This document shows positions 1-6,361 of a stretch of DNA of 11,267 bases, piece after piece. The notes beneath the pieces are model-generated. The model searched no databases. It saw nothing but the letters and a program-made list of their open reading frames with translations, and was not told the DNA's origin. Both the position numbers and the translations under genes were made by a program. The stretch lies in assembly GCA_036342255.1 (NCBI GenBank), contig JAZAUS010000024.1:1-11267 (forward strand), read 5' to 3'. Each line of letters begins with the position of its first letter. Position 1 is the first letter of the stretch. This stretch comes from RUG11198 sp036342255 (GTDB taxonomy: Bacteria > Bacillota_I > Bacilli_A > RF39 > UBA660).

Positions 1-485
1 GGCATAACACTATTTTTCGCCCAAATAATATCTTGTCTTAAATACCAACCATCTTTTCTTAATGCAAATGCTAACATCCACGGTATTCCTATTAAATCTT
101 TAGGTTTGGCTTCTCCACTATTACTTTTTTTCAATATTCCATTAATTGTTCCTAAAGATTTAGCTTGTATTGAATTTTCATTTACAGTTATACTTCCGTC
201 ACCATTACGACCCTTTCCACTTCCAGCATAAGAATCTCCAATATTTAACCAAAGTGTTCCATCATTCTTTAAGACACGCTTAACTTCACGAAATACTTCT
301 ACTAATTTTGATATATATTCTTCAGGTGTTTCTTCAAGTCCAATTTGGTTACTTATACCATAATCTCTTAATCCATAATAAGGTGGTGAAGTCACACAAC
401 AATCTACAAAATTATCTGGTAATGATTTTAGTATATCAAGATTATCACCTACATATATTTTATTTTCATACTTTGTAATATCCAT
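1..485 (-). CDS. DNA amino-methyltransferase (TSPPY type), C-terminus cut by window edge
   Basis: The open frame starts at ATG 485-483 and runs to base 1 without a stop; 161 codons are visible. Residues 10-30 read as a motif-IV lead-in (YVGDNLDILKSLPDNFVD), followed by the catalytic TSPPY at 32-36 and then YGLRDYG. A later GWYLRQDIIWAKNSVMP stretch (about 147 onward) is typical of beta-class amino-methyltransferases, which place motif IV first and the SAM-binding FxGxG motif near the C-terminus, here beyond the edge. TSPPY is most often seen in N4-cytosine enzymes, but N6-adenine cannot be excluded. The start is supported by AGAAAGGAATT upstream. It is the last visible gene of its unit and begins 13 bases after the HTH gene stop. 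Family is secure; base specificity and recognition site are not. Confidence 0.9.
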   Translation of the reverse strand, partial: MDITKYENKIYVGDNLDILKSLPDNFVDCCVTSPPYYGLRDYGISNQIGLEETPEEYISKLVEVFREVKRVLKNDGTLWLNIGDSYAGSGKGRNGDGSITVNENSIQAKSLGTINGILKKSNSGEAKPKDLIGIPWMLAFALRKDGWYLRQDIIWAKNSVM

Positions 486-489
486 TTAT

Positions 490-504
490 AATTCCTTTCT
501 ATAA
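490..504 (-). repeat. RBS leader, copy 1 of an identical 15-base repeat
   Basis: Plus-strand AATTCCTTTCTATAA. Read on the minus strand it carries the AGAAAGGA ribosome binding site for the partial methyltransferase. The same 15 bases occur at 676-690 before the HTH gene. The left copy overlaps the last bases of the HTH gene, including its TAG stop. Confidence 0.75.
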
Positions 505-669
505 CAAGCCAATATTTCTTAATACTTTTTCAATAAGTGTTTCTACATATTTAGGTGGTTTTGATATTCCTTGTTCCCATCTTGATATGTTAATGGTTGG
601 TATATCTAACAATTTACCAAACTTTGCTTGTGAAAGACCAGTTTTCTCTCGCATTTCTTTAATTGTCAT
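499..669 (-). CDS. Small XRE/Cro-type helix-turn-helix protein
   Basis: This is a 56-residue frame from ATG 669-667 to TAG 501-499. Residues 1-40 match the HTH_XRE core: MTIKEMREKTGLSQAKFGKL, then a recognition-helix region ending in ISRWEQGISKP. The LSQxxFGxLL and WExGxxxP signatures are classic for this family, which binds DNA as a dimer and regulates transcription. Only about one HTH domain fits this length, so there is no separate oligomerisation domain. The RBS AGAAAGGAATT lies 7 bases before the start. It is sandwiched between the GNAT gene and the partial methyltransferase. It could act as a controller-like regulator of the methyltransferase, as C-proteins do in restriction-modification systems, but that is inference from position. 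Short XRE proteins are also common as phage regulators and antitoxins. Confidence 0.9.
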   Translation of the reverse strand: MTIKEMREKTGLSQAKFGKLLDIPTINISRWEQGISKPPKYVETLIEKVLRNIGLL

Positions 670-675
670 TTTTTT

Positions 676-690
676 AATTCCTTTCTATAA
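676..690 (-). repeat. RBS leader, copy 2 of an identical 15-base repeat
   Basis: Plus-strand AATTCCTTTCTATAA, identical to 490-504. It holds the ribosome binding site of the HTH gene, and its end forms one arm of the dyad at 685-697. Confidence 0.75.
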
Positions 691-697
691 ATTATAG
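685..697. promoter_or_regulatory. Short dyad CTATAA-A-TTATAG, possible operator
   Basis: A perfect 6-base inverted repeat around one central base lies between the acetyltransferase stop and the HTH start. On the minus strand it contains TATAAT, but no acceptable -35 sits 16-18 bases upstream. An HTH dimer could bind such a dyad to control its own gene and the methyltransferase behind it. In such AT-rich DNA a 13-base palindrome can arise by chance. Confidence 0.25.
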
Positions 698-702
698 ATA
701 AT

Positions 703-1260
703 TTATTTCTTTTTAGGTTTCCAATCTTTTCTAAGTATTTCCATACATACTATATCACAATATTGTCCATCATAATATTCAGATTCGTGAAATCTTCCAC
801 ATTCTACAAAACCATTTTTAGTATAACATTTTATGGCTCTTTCATTATTACCATTAACACAAAGTTCAACTCTGTGCATATTTAATTGATTAAAAGCATA
901 ATTTACTAATAAACCAATAGTTTCTGTACCATAACCTTTATCTCTGCCACATTCTTCACCAATACATATTCCTAAATAAGCAGTAATTCTATTATAAGAT
1001 AAAGAACAATTACCTATAAGTTTATTGGTTTCTTTTTCTACAATATTGAATGTAAGTTCCCAATCTTTTCGTTCTCTTTCAGCCCATTTCTTTTCATCAT
1101 TAATATTAAAAACTCCAATATGATTACCTATCCACATATTAATAGTTTCATCATTCATCCATTTTGTATATAATTCTATTGCTTCTTGGTCAGTTCTTAA
1201 AGCACATAAATTTACTTTATTTCCGTGTAATCTAACAATATCTTGACTTGGATTTTTCAT
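703..1260 (-). CDS. GNAT N-acetyltransferase, RimJ/RimL-like
   Basis: A 185-residue protein of normal length for the Acetyltransf_3 (RimJ/RimL/SpeG-like) group. The acetyl-CoA pyrophosphate loop is GRDKGYGTE at 105-113 (R106, G109, G111). The later NNERAIKCYTKNGF (138-151) is the typical motif-B helix with N139 and Y146. Family members transfer acetyl from acetyl-CoA to an amine, such as a protein N-terminus, a polyamine or an antibiotic; nothing here fixes the substrate. GAAAGGCGA precedes the ATG. It lies 15 bases after the small membrane-protein gene and 33 bases before the HTH gene. Phage Mu Mom, a DNA-base modifying enzyme, also has a GNAT-like fold, but this sequence looks like a standard acetyltransferase. 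Confidence 0.9.
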   Translation of the reverse strand: MKNPSQDIVRLHGNKVNLCALRTDQEAIELYTKWMNDETINMWIGNHIGVFNINDEKKWAERERKDWELTFNIVEKETNKLIGNCSLSYNRITAYLGICIGEECGRDKGYGTETIGLLVNYAFNQLNMHRVELCVNGNNERAIKCYTKNGFVECGRFHESEYYDGQYCDIVCMEILRKDWKPKKK

Positions 1261-1275
1261 ATATTCGCCTTTCTT

Positions 1276-1596
1276 TTATAATACTTTCTTTGATGATTGT
1301 AGTAGTTTTATATATATAGGGAAATTATATATCCATAAGACAACAAGAAGAATATCCAAAGTCAATGCAACCGTTGGTATCCCATATATATAATCCATTA
1401 TCATAATTGTAACAGAGATTATAGTACATATAGAACTCATTATAAGTCCTTCATATCCACAAATACGCTTAATTTTCAGTAAAGCTTCTTTTTCATATTC
1501 GTGCAATATCATATATATTCTTCTACATTGAAAACAAAGATGTACTATAATTACCAAAATCAATATTATATGTAATATTGTTTTAATTAATGTCAT
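1276..1596 (-). CDS. Small three-pass membrane protein, function unknown
   Basis: This protein has 106 residues. Three hydrophobic stretches look like membrane helices: about 5-23, 50-69 and 73-92. A positively charged loop (CRRIYMILHEYEKEALLKIKR, about 24-44) separates the first two, and the tail has SSKK. By the positive-inside rule the loop and tail suggest a cytoplasmic loop. No family is recognised. Size and topology would allow a holin-like or superinfection-exclusion protein, but no lysis genes are nearby. GAAGGGAAAT lies before the ATG. It is the second gene from the promoter at 2141-2169. Confidence 0.75.
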   Translation of the reverse strand: MTLIKTILHIILILVIIVHLCFQCRRIYMILHEYEKEALLKIKRICGYEGLIMSSICTIISVTIMIMDYIYGIPTVALTLDILLVVLWIYNFPIYIKLLQSSKKVL

Positions 1597-1621
1597 ATTT
1601 AATTTCCCTTCATTTTATACA

Positions 1622-2092
1622 TTAGGTTTCTTTTTTACCCGTTATCATATATTTTCTACTATCATAATATTCTTTCTTATTTTCTTTTGTTTCATTCTCT
1701 TTTAAGACTTTATTACGGATAGCATTATAAATATCTTCGTCCATACCATCTATCATAGATGTAATAAGTTCATCTCTATTCATTTCTATCCATTCAAGAA
1801 TTTGCATACGGAGATAATCAGCATAAGTCTTAATTTCACGCTTTTCTGTTTCTCTATCACCAAAAGTGAACTCCATATCATATTCTTGTTTTAGAGAATT
1901 GGGTACTTCTTTTTCTAAAACTTCAGTTAAATATGCGTTTTCACACATACCTAATTCACCAAAATTATTGTCGAAAAAGTTATCAACAGCCATTTCAGTA
2001 GCCCAATCAAAACCATCTAAAAAGTTTTTATTTGGTTTATCTAAAAAATCCTCATTATAATAATTATCATTTCTACCATCTGGAAAAATCAT
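1622..2092 (-). CDS. Acidic protein of unknown function, first gene of the left unit
   Basis: A longer frame opens at 2125, but I place the start at ATG 2092-2090. AAGGAGG sits 8 bases upstream of it, whereas the 2125 ATG has no ribosome binding site and would lie only some 10-15 bases from the predicted transcription start. The resulting 156-residue protein begins MIFPDGRNDNYYNEDF, is rich in Asp and Glu through most of its length, and ends in a Lys/Glu-rich tail. No membrane segment, cysteine cluster or known motif is seen. Strongly acidic early phage proteins are sometimes DNA mimics that inhibit nucleases, but composition alone does not show that here. Confidence 0.8.
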   Translation of the reverse strand: MIFPDGRNDNYYNEDFLDKPNKNFLDGFDWATEMAVDNFFDNNFGELGMCENAYLTEVLEKEVPNSLKQEYDMEFTFGDRETEKREIKTYADYLRMQILEWIEMNRDELITSMIDGMDEDIYNAIRNKVLKENETKENKKEYYDSRKYMITGKKET

Positions 2093-2100
2093 ATTAAAGT

Positions 2101-2107
2101 CCTCCTT
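2101..2107 (-). promoter_or_regulatory. Strong ribosome binding site that sets the 2092 start
   Basis: Minus-strand AAGGAGG, the best Shine-Dalgarno match in the window, ends 8 bases before ATG 2092. It lies inside the longer frame from 2125, which argues against that longer start. Confidence 0.8.
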
Positions 2108-2140
2108 ATATTTTTCTATATACAATTATTATATAATACT

Positions 2141-2169
2141 ATTATATACTAATTATATATAAAACACAA
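2141..2169 (-). promoter_or_regulatory. Sigma70/sigmaA-type promoter for the left unit
   Basis: On the minus strand TTGTGT (2169-2164) is followed by a 17-base spacer and a perfect TATAAT (2146-2141). It lies directly after a terminator and 50 bases ahead of the acidic-protein start, where a promoter is needed. It would drive the acidic protein, membrane protein, acetyltransferase, HTH gene and partial methyltransferase. The region is very AT-rich, so other -10-like strings exist, but the spacing and position are good. Confidence 0.65.
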
Positions 2170-2170
2170 G

Positions 2171-2204
2171 AGAAAAAGGGCAAATATTTTAATATTTTAC
2201 CCTT
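2171..2204 (-). terminator. Rho-independent terminator after the DPPY methyltransferase gene
   Basis: Arms AAGGG (2176-2180) and CCCTT (2200-2204) are extended by AAATATT/AATATTT around a 2-base centre. In RNA a U-G pair and one bulge join the two stem parts. On the minus strand the stem runs into TTTTTCT. It begins 10 bases after the stop at 2215. The plus strand also has six T soon after the stem, so it may work in both directions. Confidence 0.8.
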
Positions 2205-2214
2205 AATTTTTTAG

Positions 2215-3684
2215 TTATTCTTTATTTTGTTTTATACGATTTAATAGTTTATTTTCTCTTTGTGGTGCTTTCTTTTTAGCATCATCAATTAATTTGGCTT
2301 GTTCTTTTGTGGTGGCTTTTTGATTAATTACATATTCTATTCTTGCTTGTGCTATAGGTAAATATTCTGATGTTAATTCAATTCCAATATATTTATATTC
2401 AGCTTTTCTTTCTTTATTTTCCCACATACAAGCCTTACCAGTACTACCACTACCATTAAAGGGGTCTAACACGACACCACCTTTAGGAGTAACTAGACGA
2501 ACTAAATATTGCATTAATTCTGTTGGTTTTACTGTAGGATGTATATTTCTTTTATATGTAATAAATCGTTTAGATACATCATCCTTTTCTTCTGCTTCTG
2601 GATTTGTAGCATTTAACTGTCTAACTGCTTGAACCTCAAATTCATCTAATCCTTCATCTCTGTCTTTAGCAGAAGTCTTTGCACAATAGAAATATCTTGC
2701 AGCTGAACCCTCGTCACCAACGCCACCTAAATGAGAACATTCTTTTGTTCCCCAACCACCATTATAAATATTTCTAAATGTACCATTCATTGAAGCTTCT
2801 CCACTTCCACCAGTAGATTTAGTGTATGGAAAACCACTACAAACCTCTTTTTCATCTGTTTCGTTATAAGTAAGAATTACATTTGATGGAAATCTCCCAT
2901 TTATATTAGCTGGTGTAGCGACATTTTGCTTATAATTACCATATTTTTGATATTCTTTATTATTATAATTATCTGTAGGGTTTTTAGATGCTTTAGCATT
3001 TATCATATCTATATCATCTTGACTTATAGGAACTCTACATTCACCAATATTAATACCACCAATTCTATATTTAAGTATATTATCTATACAATTACCCTCA
3101 AAAGGCTTTCTAGCGACTATAATAGGTTCATAAGCAGGTTTTAGACAAGTATTCCAACCATCCCATTCATTTTGTGCTTTATATATAGGTGTTGCTAATC
3201 TTTCTGCTGTATCTCCAACATTAAAACCTACTTTATTTTCACCACCATTAAGTACATTTTTTCTACCCGCGTCTTGAAAATCTGGAGCATTAGTATATCC
3301 TATTATTTCACTTTCAACACCGTTTTTCTTATCAATAGCAAGACCAATATTTAAGCCTTTTGCCATACCACTTCCGTACATCCACATGATTGTATCACGG
3401 ATTTCAAAACCAGCGTCTTCTATAGCACACGCTATTCTATGATAAGTTCTACTACCACCAAATGCTAATAAATATCCACCTGGTTTTAATACTTCAAAAC
3501 ACTTTTCCCAAGTTTCTTTTTGAAAGGCTATACCACTACTATCCCAACCTTTATTCATAAAACCTAATTCATAGGGTGGGTCAGTAATAATACTTGATAT
3601 ACTTTCTGGCTCAATATAATCAAGCATATCCAACATATTACCCTCATATAATTTATAATTATCGTTTTCGGAATATAATTTCAT
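2215..3684 (-). CDS. Beta-class DNA amino-methyltransferase, DPPY type, probably N6-adenine
   Basis: This protein has 489 residues. The catalytic motif IV is TDPPYELGF at 34-42, near the N-terminus, then KPGGYLLAFGG about 67-77. A long variable region (about 120-375) should hold the target-recognition domain. HPTVKP at 382-387 (motif X region) is followed by DPFNGSGST at 407-415, the SAM-binding motif I. This order defines the beta class, and DPPY predicts N6-adenine methylation. The YCAKTSAKDRDEG and GRFPSNVIL segments resemble those in phage-borne solitary methyltransferases. It starts 2 bases after the preceding methyltransferase stop; its RBS, GAAGGAAAT, lies inside that gene's last codons, so the two are probably co-translated. 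It is last in its operon, before the terminator. A Lys/Gln-rich tail follows the catalytic domain. Confidence 0.93.
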   Translation of the reverse strand: MKLYSENDNYKLYEGNMLDMLDYIEPESISSIITDPPYELGFMNKGWDSSGIAFQKETWEKCFEVLKPGGYLLAFGGSRTYHRIACAIEDAGFEIRDTIMWMYGSGMAKGLNIGLAIDKKNGVESEIIGYTNAPDFQDAGRKNVLNGGENKVGFNVGDTAERLATPIYKAQNEWDGWNTCLKPAYEPIIVARKPFEGNCIDNILKYRIGGINIGECRVPISQDDIDMINAKASKNPTDNYNNKEYQKYGNYKQNVATPANINGRFPSNVILTYNETDEKEVCSGFPYTKSTGGSGEASMNGTFRNIYNGGWGTKECSHLGGVGDEGSAARYFYCAKTSAKDRDEGLDEFEVQAVRQLNATNPEAEEKDDVSKRFITYKRNIHPTVKPTELMQYLVRLVTPKGGVVLDPFNGSGSTGKACMWENKERKAEYKYIGIELTSEYLPIAQARIEYVINQKATTKEQAKLIDDAKKKAPQRENKLLNRIKQNKE

Positions 3685-3686
3685 TG

Positions 3687-4520
3687 TTAATTTCCTTCCT
3701 TATTTTTGATAATACTCCATAGATTACCACCACTATGTTTTAGTCTATCATTAGATATTTCTATATATCTATCTACTATTTCAGTACCAATATAATTTCT
3801 CATAAGGGCTTTCGCAGCGCATAAGGTAGTGCCACTCCCAGTAAAAGGGTCATAGACTACATCTTGTTTATCGGTCATCAATTTAATAAAAAATGTTGGT
3901 AATTCAATAGGAAATGTTGCTGGATGTTCGTGGCTTGAATTATCTGTCATTAATGTAAGTACATTAGATGGTCTAACCATTTCAGCACAATATCTTTTAT
4001 GCATAGACATACCAGAACCATTAGTTACTTGACTTGGATTTGTACTCTTTCGTTTACTTTCATTCTTAAAGTTTTCTTCACTTGCTCTAACAAGTACATT
4101 ATTTGGATAAAACTTATATTCATCTGTTTTTGTAAACCAATAACAATATTCAAATCCATTTTTTAATCTTTTATTACCACCAGTAGGAAAAGGATTTACC
4201 TTATTCCAAATATAAGTATCTTTCCACAAGAATATTTTAGATAGTAATAATACACTTTCTAATACATAAGTGCTTACACAACCATTATTTATATGTTCTT
4301 TTATATTTAATACAAAACTACCTGAAGGTTTTAATATACGATATATTTCTTTACCTATTTCTTCAATCCATTGAGGATATTCCGTTTCAGTAATACCACC
4401 ATAAGTTGTTTTGCGTTGCTCTGCATATGGTGGAGAAGTTACTACTAAATCCACACAATTATCTGGTAGTGTTTTCATATAAGTTAAACAATCTTCTTTT
4501 ATTATTGTATTTAATTCCAT
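3687..4520 (-). CDS. Beta-class DNA amino-methyltransferase, TSPPY type, probably N4-cytosine
   Basis: This compact enzyme has 277 residues. TSPPY at 28-32 is the catalytic motif IV, KPSGSFVLNIKEH (about 64-76) follows, then HPATFP at 199-204 and the SAM-binding DPFTGSGTT at 224-232. The IV-to-X-to-I order again gives the beta class. SPPY is typical of N4-cytosine enzymes, though some N6-adenine enzymes share it. AAAAGGAATA precedes ATG 4520, and the gene lies 16 bases after the membrane protein stop. The pairing with a DPPY enzyme 2 bases downstream suggests the two protect different sites, or both strands of an asymmetric site. No restriction endonuclease of a known type sits beside them apart from the anchored HNH protein two genes upstream. 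Confidence 0.93.
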   Translation of the reverse strand: MELNTIIKEDCLTYMKTLPDNCVDLVVTSPPYAEQRKTTYGGITETEYPQWIEEIGKEIYRILKPSGSFVLNIKEHINNGCVSTYVLESVLLLSKIFLWKDTYIWNKVNPFPTGGNKRLKNGFEYCYWFTKTDEYKFYPNNVLVRASEENFKNESKRKSTNPSQVTNGSGMSMHKRYCAEMVRPSNVLTLMTDNSSHEHPATFPIELPTFFIKLMTDKQDVVYDPFTGSGTTLCAAKALMRNYIGTEIVDRYIEISNDRLKHSGGNLWSIIKNKEGN

Positions 4521-4536
4521 TCTTATTTTATTCCTT

Positions 4537-5904
4537 TTAATAATCTAAATAAACTTCATATGCTTTATCAATAACATCTATACATCTATTATAAGTGGAA
4601 CGACTTTTGAAATATGCGTCACCAATAACTGTATATTTATCACGAATATACTCATTTTTATCTTGATTATAAATACTCCAACCAATATACCACATATTAT
4701 CAGATTGTGTTCTACTATATACTAAAGAATCAATATTTGTATATATAGGATGTATTTTTTTATCCATTATCAAACGAACTTCATCAATATCATTTGTATT
4801 TGGAAACAAAATATATACCTTAAAATTATCACATTCTTTTTGTTTTTCAATAATATAATCATTTAATGATTGTTCTTCTTCATCTGTCAATCTATCTTGT
4901 TCATCATATACAAATACTGATGGTTCACCTTTAATAGTAAATTTATTTAATATTTTTTGTTCATCTTGTTCTTGTATTATATTATTCTGTATTTTACTTT
5001 GTTCTATTTCATTTTGTTCTTGGGCTAATTTATTTACGGATATATAAGCATTAAGTAATCCAAAATAATGCCCTTTGTTAAAACCATTATCATCTATTAT
5101 ATACCATTTATTATAAACTTTTCCAACAATAACTGGTATGGTATCTATAGAAGTATTACCTTTATACTTTATTTGATAATATACATATACTGTATAGGCT
5201 TTCTTAATATTTAAACTAATACCATTTGTAGCTAAAGTTTTTTTAAGTTCTTCGACATCTTTATATTCTTCAATATATGTAATATCGGTCAAAAGGCTTA
5301 TATAATGATAATTATCACTTTTAAGTTCATCTAAATGACTTTTTATATGCTTATAGTTCTTATTTATATATTCAGATGGTATATATTCTGCTTGTAAGTT
5401 ATCAACATCTTTATTTGTAATCATTCGTGCATAGGTTTCTACAGTTGTTCTTACCATCTTTTCATTTGTCTTATTTAAGAAATGTATGGATAAAAATCCT
5501 ATTAAACCAAATATAATAATAGTTCTAATTATAGATATTATCGGATAATCTTCGGATAAACCGTGTATGTATAATATTATTAAAAATAATCCTAATAATA
5601 TTGTCATAACAGAACCAATCAAATTACCATTACTATTAATACTAATACTATATAGAAAGAATAATATACCACAAGCACATAATAATAACCCTATTATAAA
5701 TGCTATTGGCTTATAATACCAAAAATCGTCAGAGTAAGATATTTTAGTTGTTTTATAAATATCATCAGTTTTGGATAATTTTGTATCTTCTTCGGCTAAG
5801 AAATTATCCTTTTTTGATTTTGGCTTTTTATCGCAAATAGCCTTTACAGAATATAAAACACCTACTGTTGCTATTGGCAATAATAGTAATGCCAAATATA
5901 TCAT
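4537..5904 (-). CDS. Large membrane protein with possible TPM-like C-terminal domain
   Basis: A 455-residue protein. Hydrophobic helices lie at about 1-20, 66-87, 95-114 and 122-143, with a charged loop (21-60, KKPKSKKD) after the first. Residues 150-275 form a soluble region with alternating strands ending in VGKVYNKWYIIDD, reminiscent of NTF2/SnoaL-like extracytoplasmic domains. A Gln/Glu-rich segment (about 293-320) looks like a coiled-coil linker. From about 327, EPSVFVYDEQDRLTDEEEQS resembles the start of TPM domains (YgcG family), which read V-x-D-x-x-x-x-L-(S/T)-x-E-E. Both domain assignments are inferred from pattern and need a profile search. AAAAAGGAG precedes the ATG. It sits between the anchored HNH nuclease and the two methyltransferases, so it may be a membrane partner of that nuclease. 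Confidence 0.85.
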   Translation of the reverse strand: MIYLALLLLPIATVGVLYSVKAICDKKPKSKKDNFLAEEDTKLSKTDDIYKTTKISYSDDFWYYKPIAFIIGLLLCACGILFFLYSISINSNGNLIGSVMTILLGLFLIILYIHGLSEDYPIISIIRTIIIFGLIGFLSIHFLNKTNEKMVRTTVETYARMITNKDVDNLQAEYIPSEYINKNYKHIKSHLDELKSDNYHYISLLTDITYIEEYKDVEELKKTLATNGISLNIKKAYTVYVYYQIKYKGNTSIDTIPVIVGKVYNKWYIIDDNGFNKGHYFGLLNAYISVNKLAQEQNEIEQSKIQNNIIQEQDEQKILNKFTIKGEPSVFVYDEQDRLTDEEEQSLNDYIIEKQKECDNFKVYILFPNTNDIDEVRLIMDKKIHPIYTNIDSLVYSRTQSDNMWYIGWSIYNQDKNEYIRDKYTVIGDAYFKSRSTYNRCIDVIDKAYEVYLDY

Positions 5905-5929
5905 AAAAACTCCTTTTTATTCATATATT

Positions 5930-6352
5930 TCAGCCTTTCTTTTTCATATATTTCATTCCATAAGTTATAGTATTACTAACATCTTTATTAGTTTTACTAC
6001 CACCCTTTTTACGATTACATCTCCAACATAAACATTGTAAATTATTAACATCTGCTCCAGTACCACCTTTAGCAACAGATTGTATATGGTCAACTTCAAA
6101 TAATAGATAATCACCTAAACCTTTTTGAAAACTATCTAAATATTGTTTAGAAATACCACATATTTGACAAGTATAATTATCTCTTTCTAATACATATTGT
6201 CTATCAGATTTAGATATTTTTCTTCTTGATGCTATATCTTTGGCTTTCTTTTCATTTCTTTTTATTGTTTTCTTATATTTATTTGCACTTGCACATATAA
6301 TAAGACATACAATAAGTAATATAACTATTACATAAACTAATAAATGATTCAT
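5930..6352 (-). CDS. HNH endonuclease with N-terminal membrane anchor
   Basis: A 140-residue protein. Residues 4-22 (LLVYVIVILLIVCLIICAS) form one hydrophobic helix, followed by a very basic stretch (about 25-51, KYKKTIKRNEKKAK), which by the positive-inside rule keeps the rest in the cytoplasm. The HNH domain spans about 50-118: zinc-type cysteines C62, C65, C109 and C112, the catalytic pair D88-H89 in EVDHIQSVAKGG, N104 in VNNLQ, and CNRKKG at 112-117. The third HNH residue is therefore N113, an HNN variant that is common and usually active. Family members cut DNA using a metal ion. AAAGGAGATTT precedes the ATG. Most HNH enzymes are soluble, so the anchor is unusual and suggests action on DNA at the membrane, such as incoming DNA. 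It could also be a homing-type relative, but the anchor argues against that. Confidence 0.92.
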   Translation of the reverse strand: MNHLLVYVIVILLIVCLIICASANKYKKTIKRNEKKAKDIASRRKISKSDRQYVLERDNYTCQICGISKQYLDSFQKGLGDYLLFEVDHIQSVAKGGTGADVNNLQCLCWRCNRKKGGSKTNKDVSNTITYGMKYMKKKG

Positions 6353-6361
6353 AAATCTCCT

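Noticed and set aside
499..1260. GNAT plus HTH genes as a toxin-antitoxin pair
   Set aside because: GNAT toxins such as TacT pair with ribbon-helix-helix antitoxins placed upstream; here the acetyltransferase is RimJ/RimL-like and the HTH gene lies downstream.
1866..2060. 64-codon plus-strand open frame
   Set aside because: It lies opposite the acidic-protein gene, has no ribosome binding site, and its Ser/Lys-rich product shows no motif; it is a shadow.
2926..3144. 72-codon plus-strand frame, Ile-rich
   Set aside because: It lies inside the DPPY methyltransferase on the other strand; the Ile runs are the complement of Asn/Tyr codons.
5771..6031. 86-codon plus-strand frame spanning the membrane protein and HNH gene
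   Set aside because: It crosses the junction of two well-supported minus-strand genes and has no RBS or motif.
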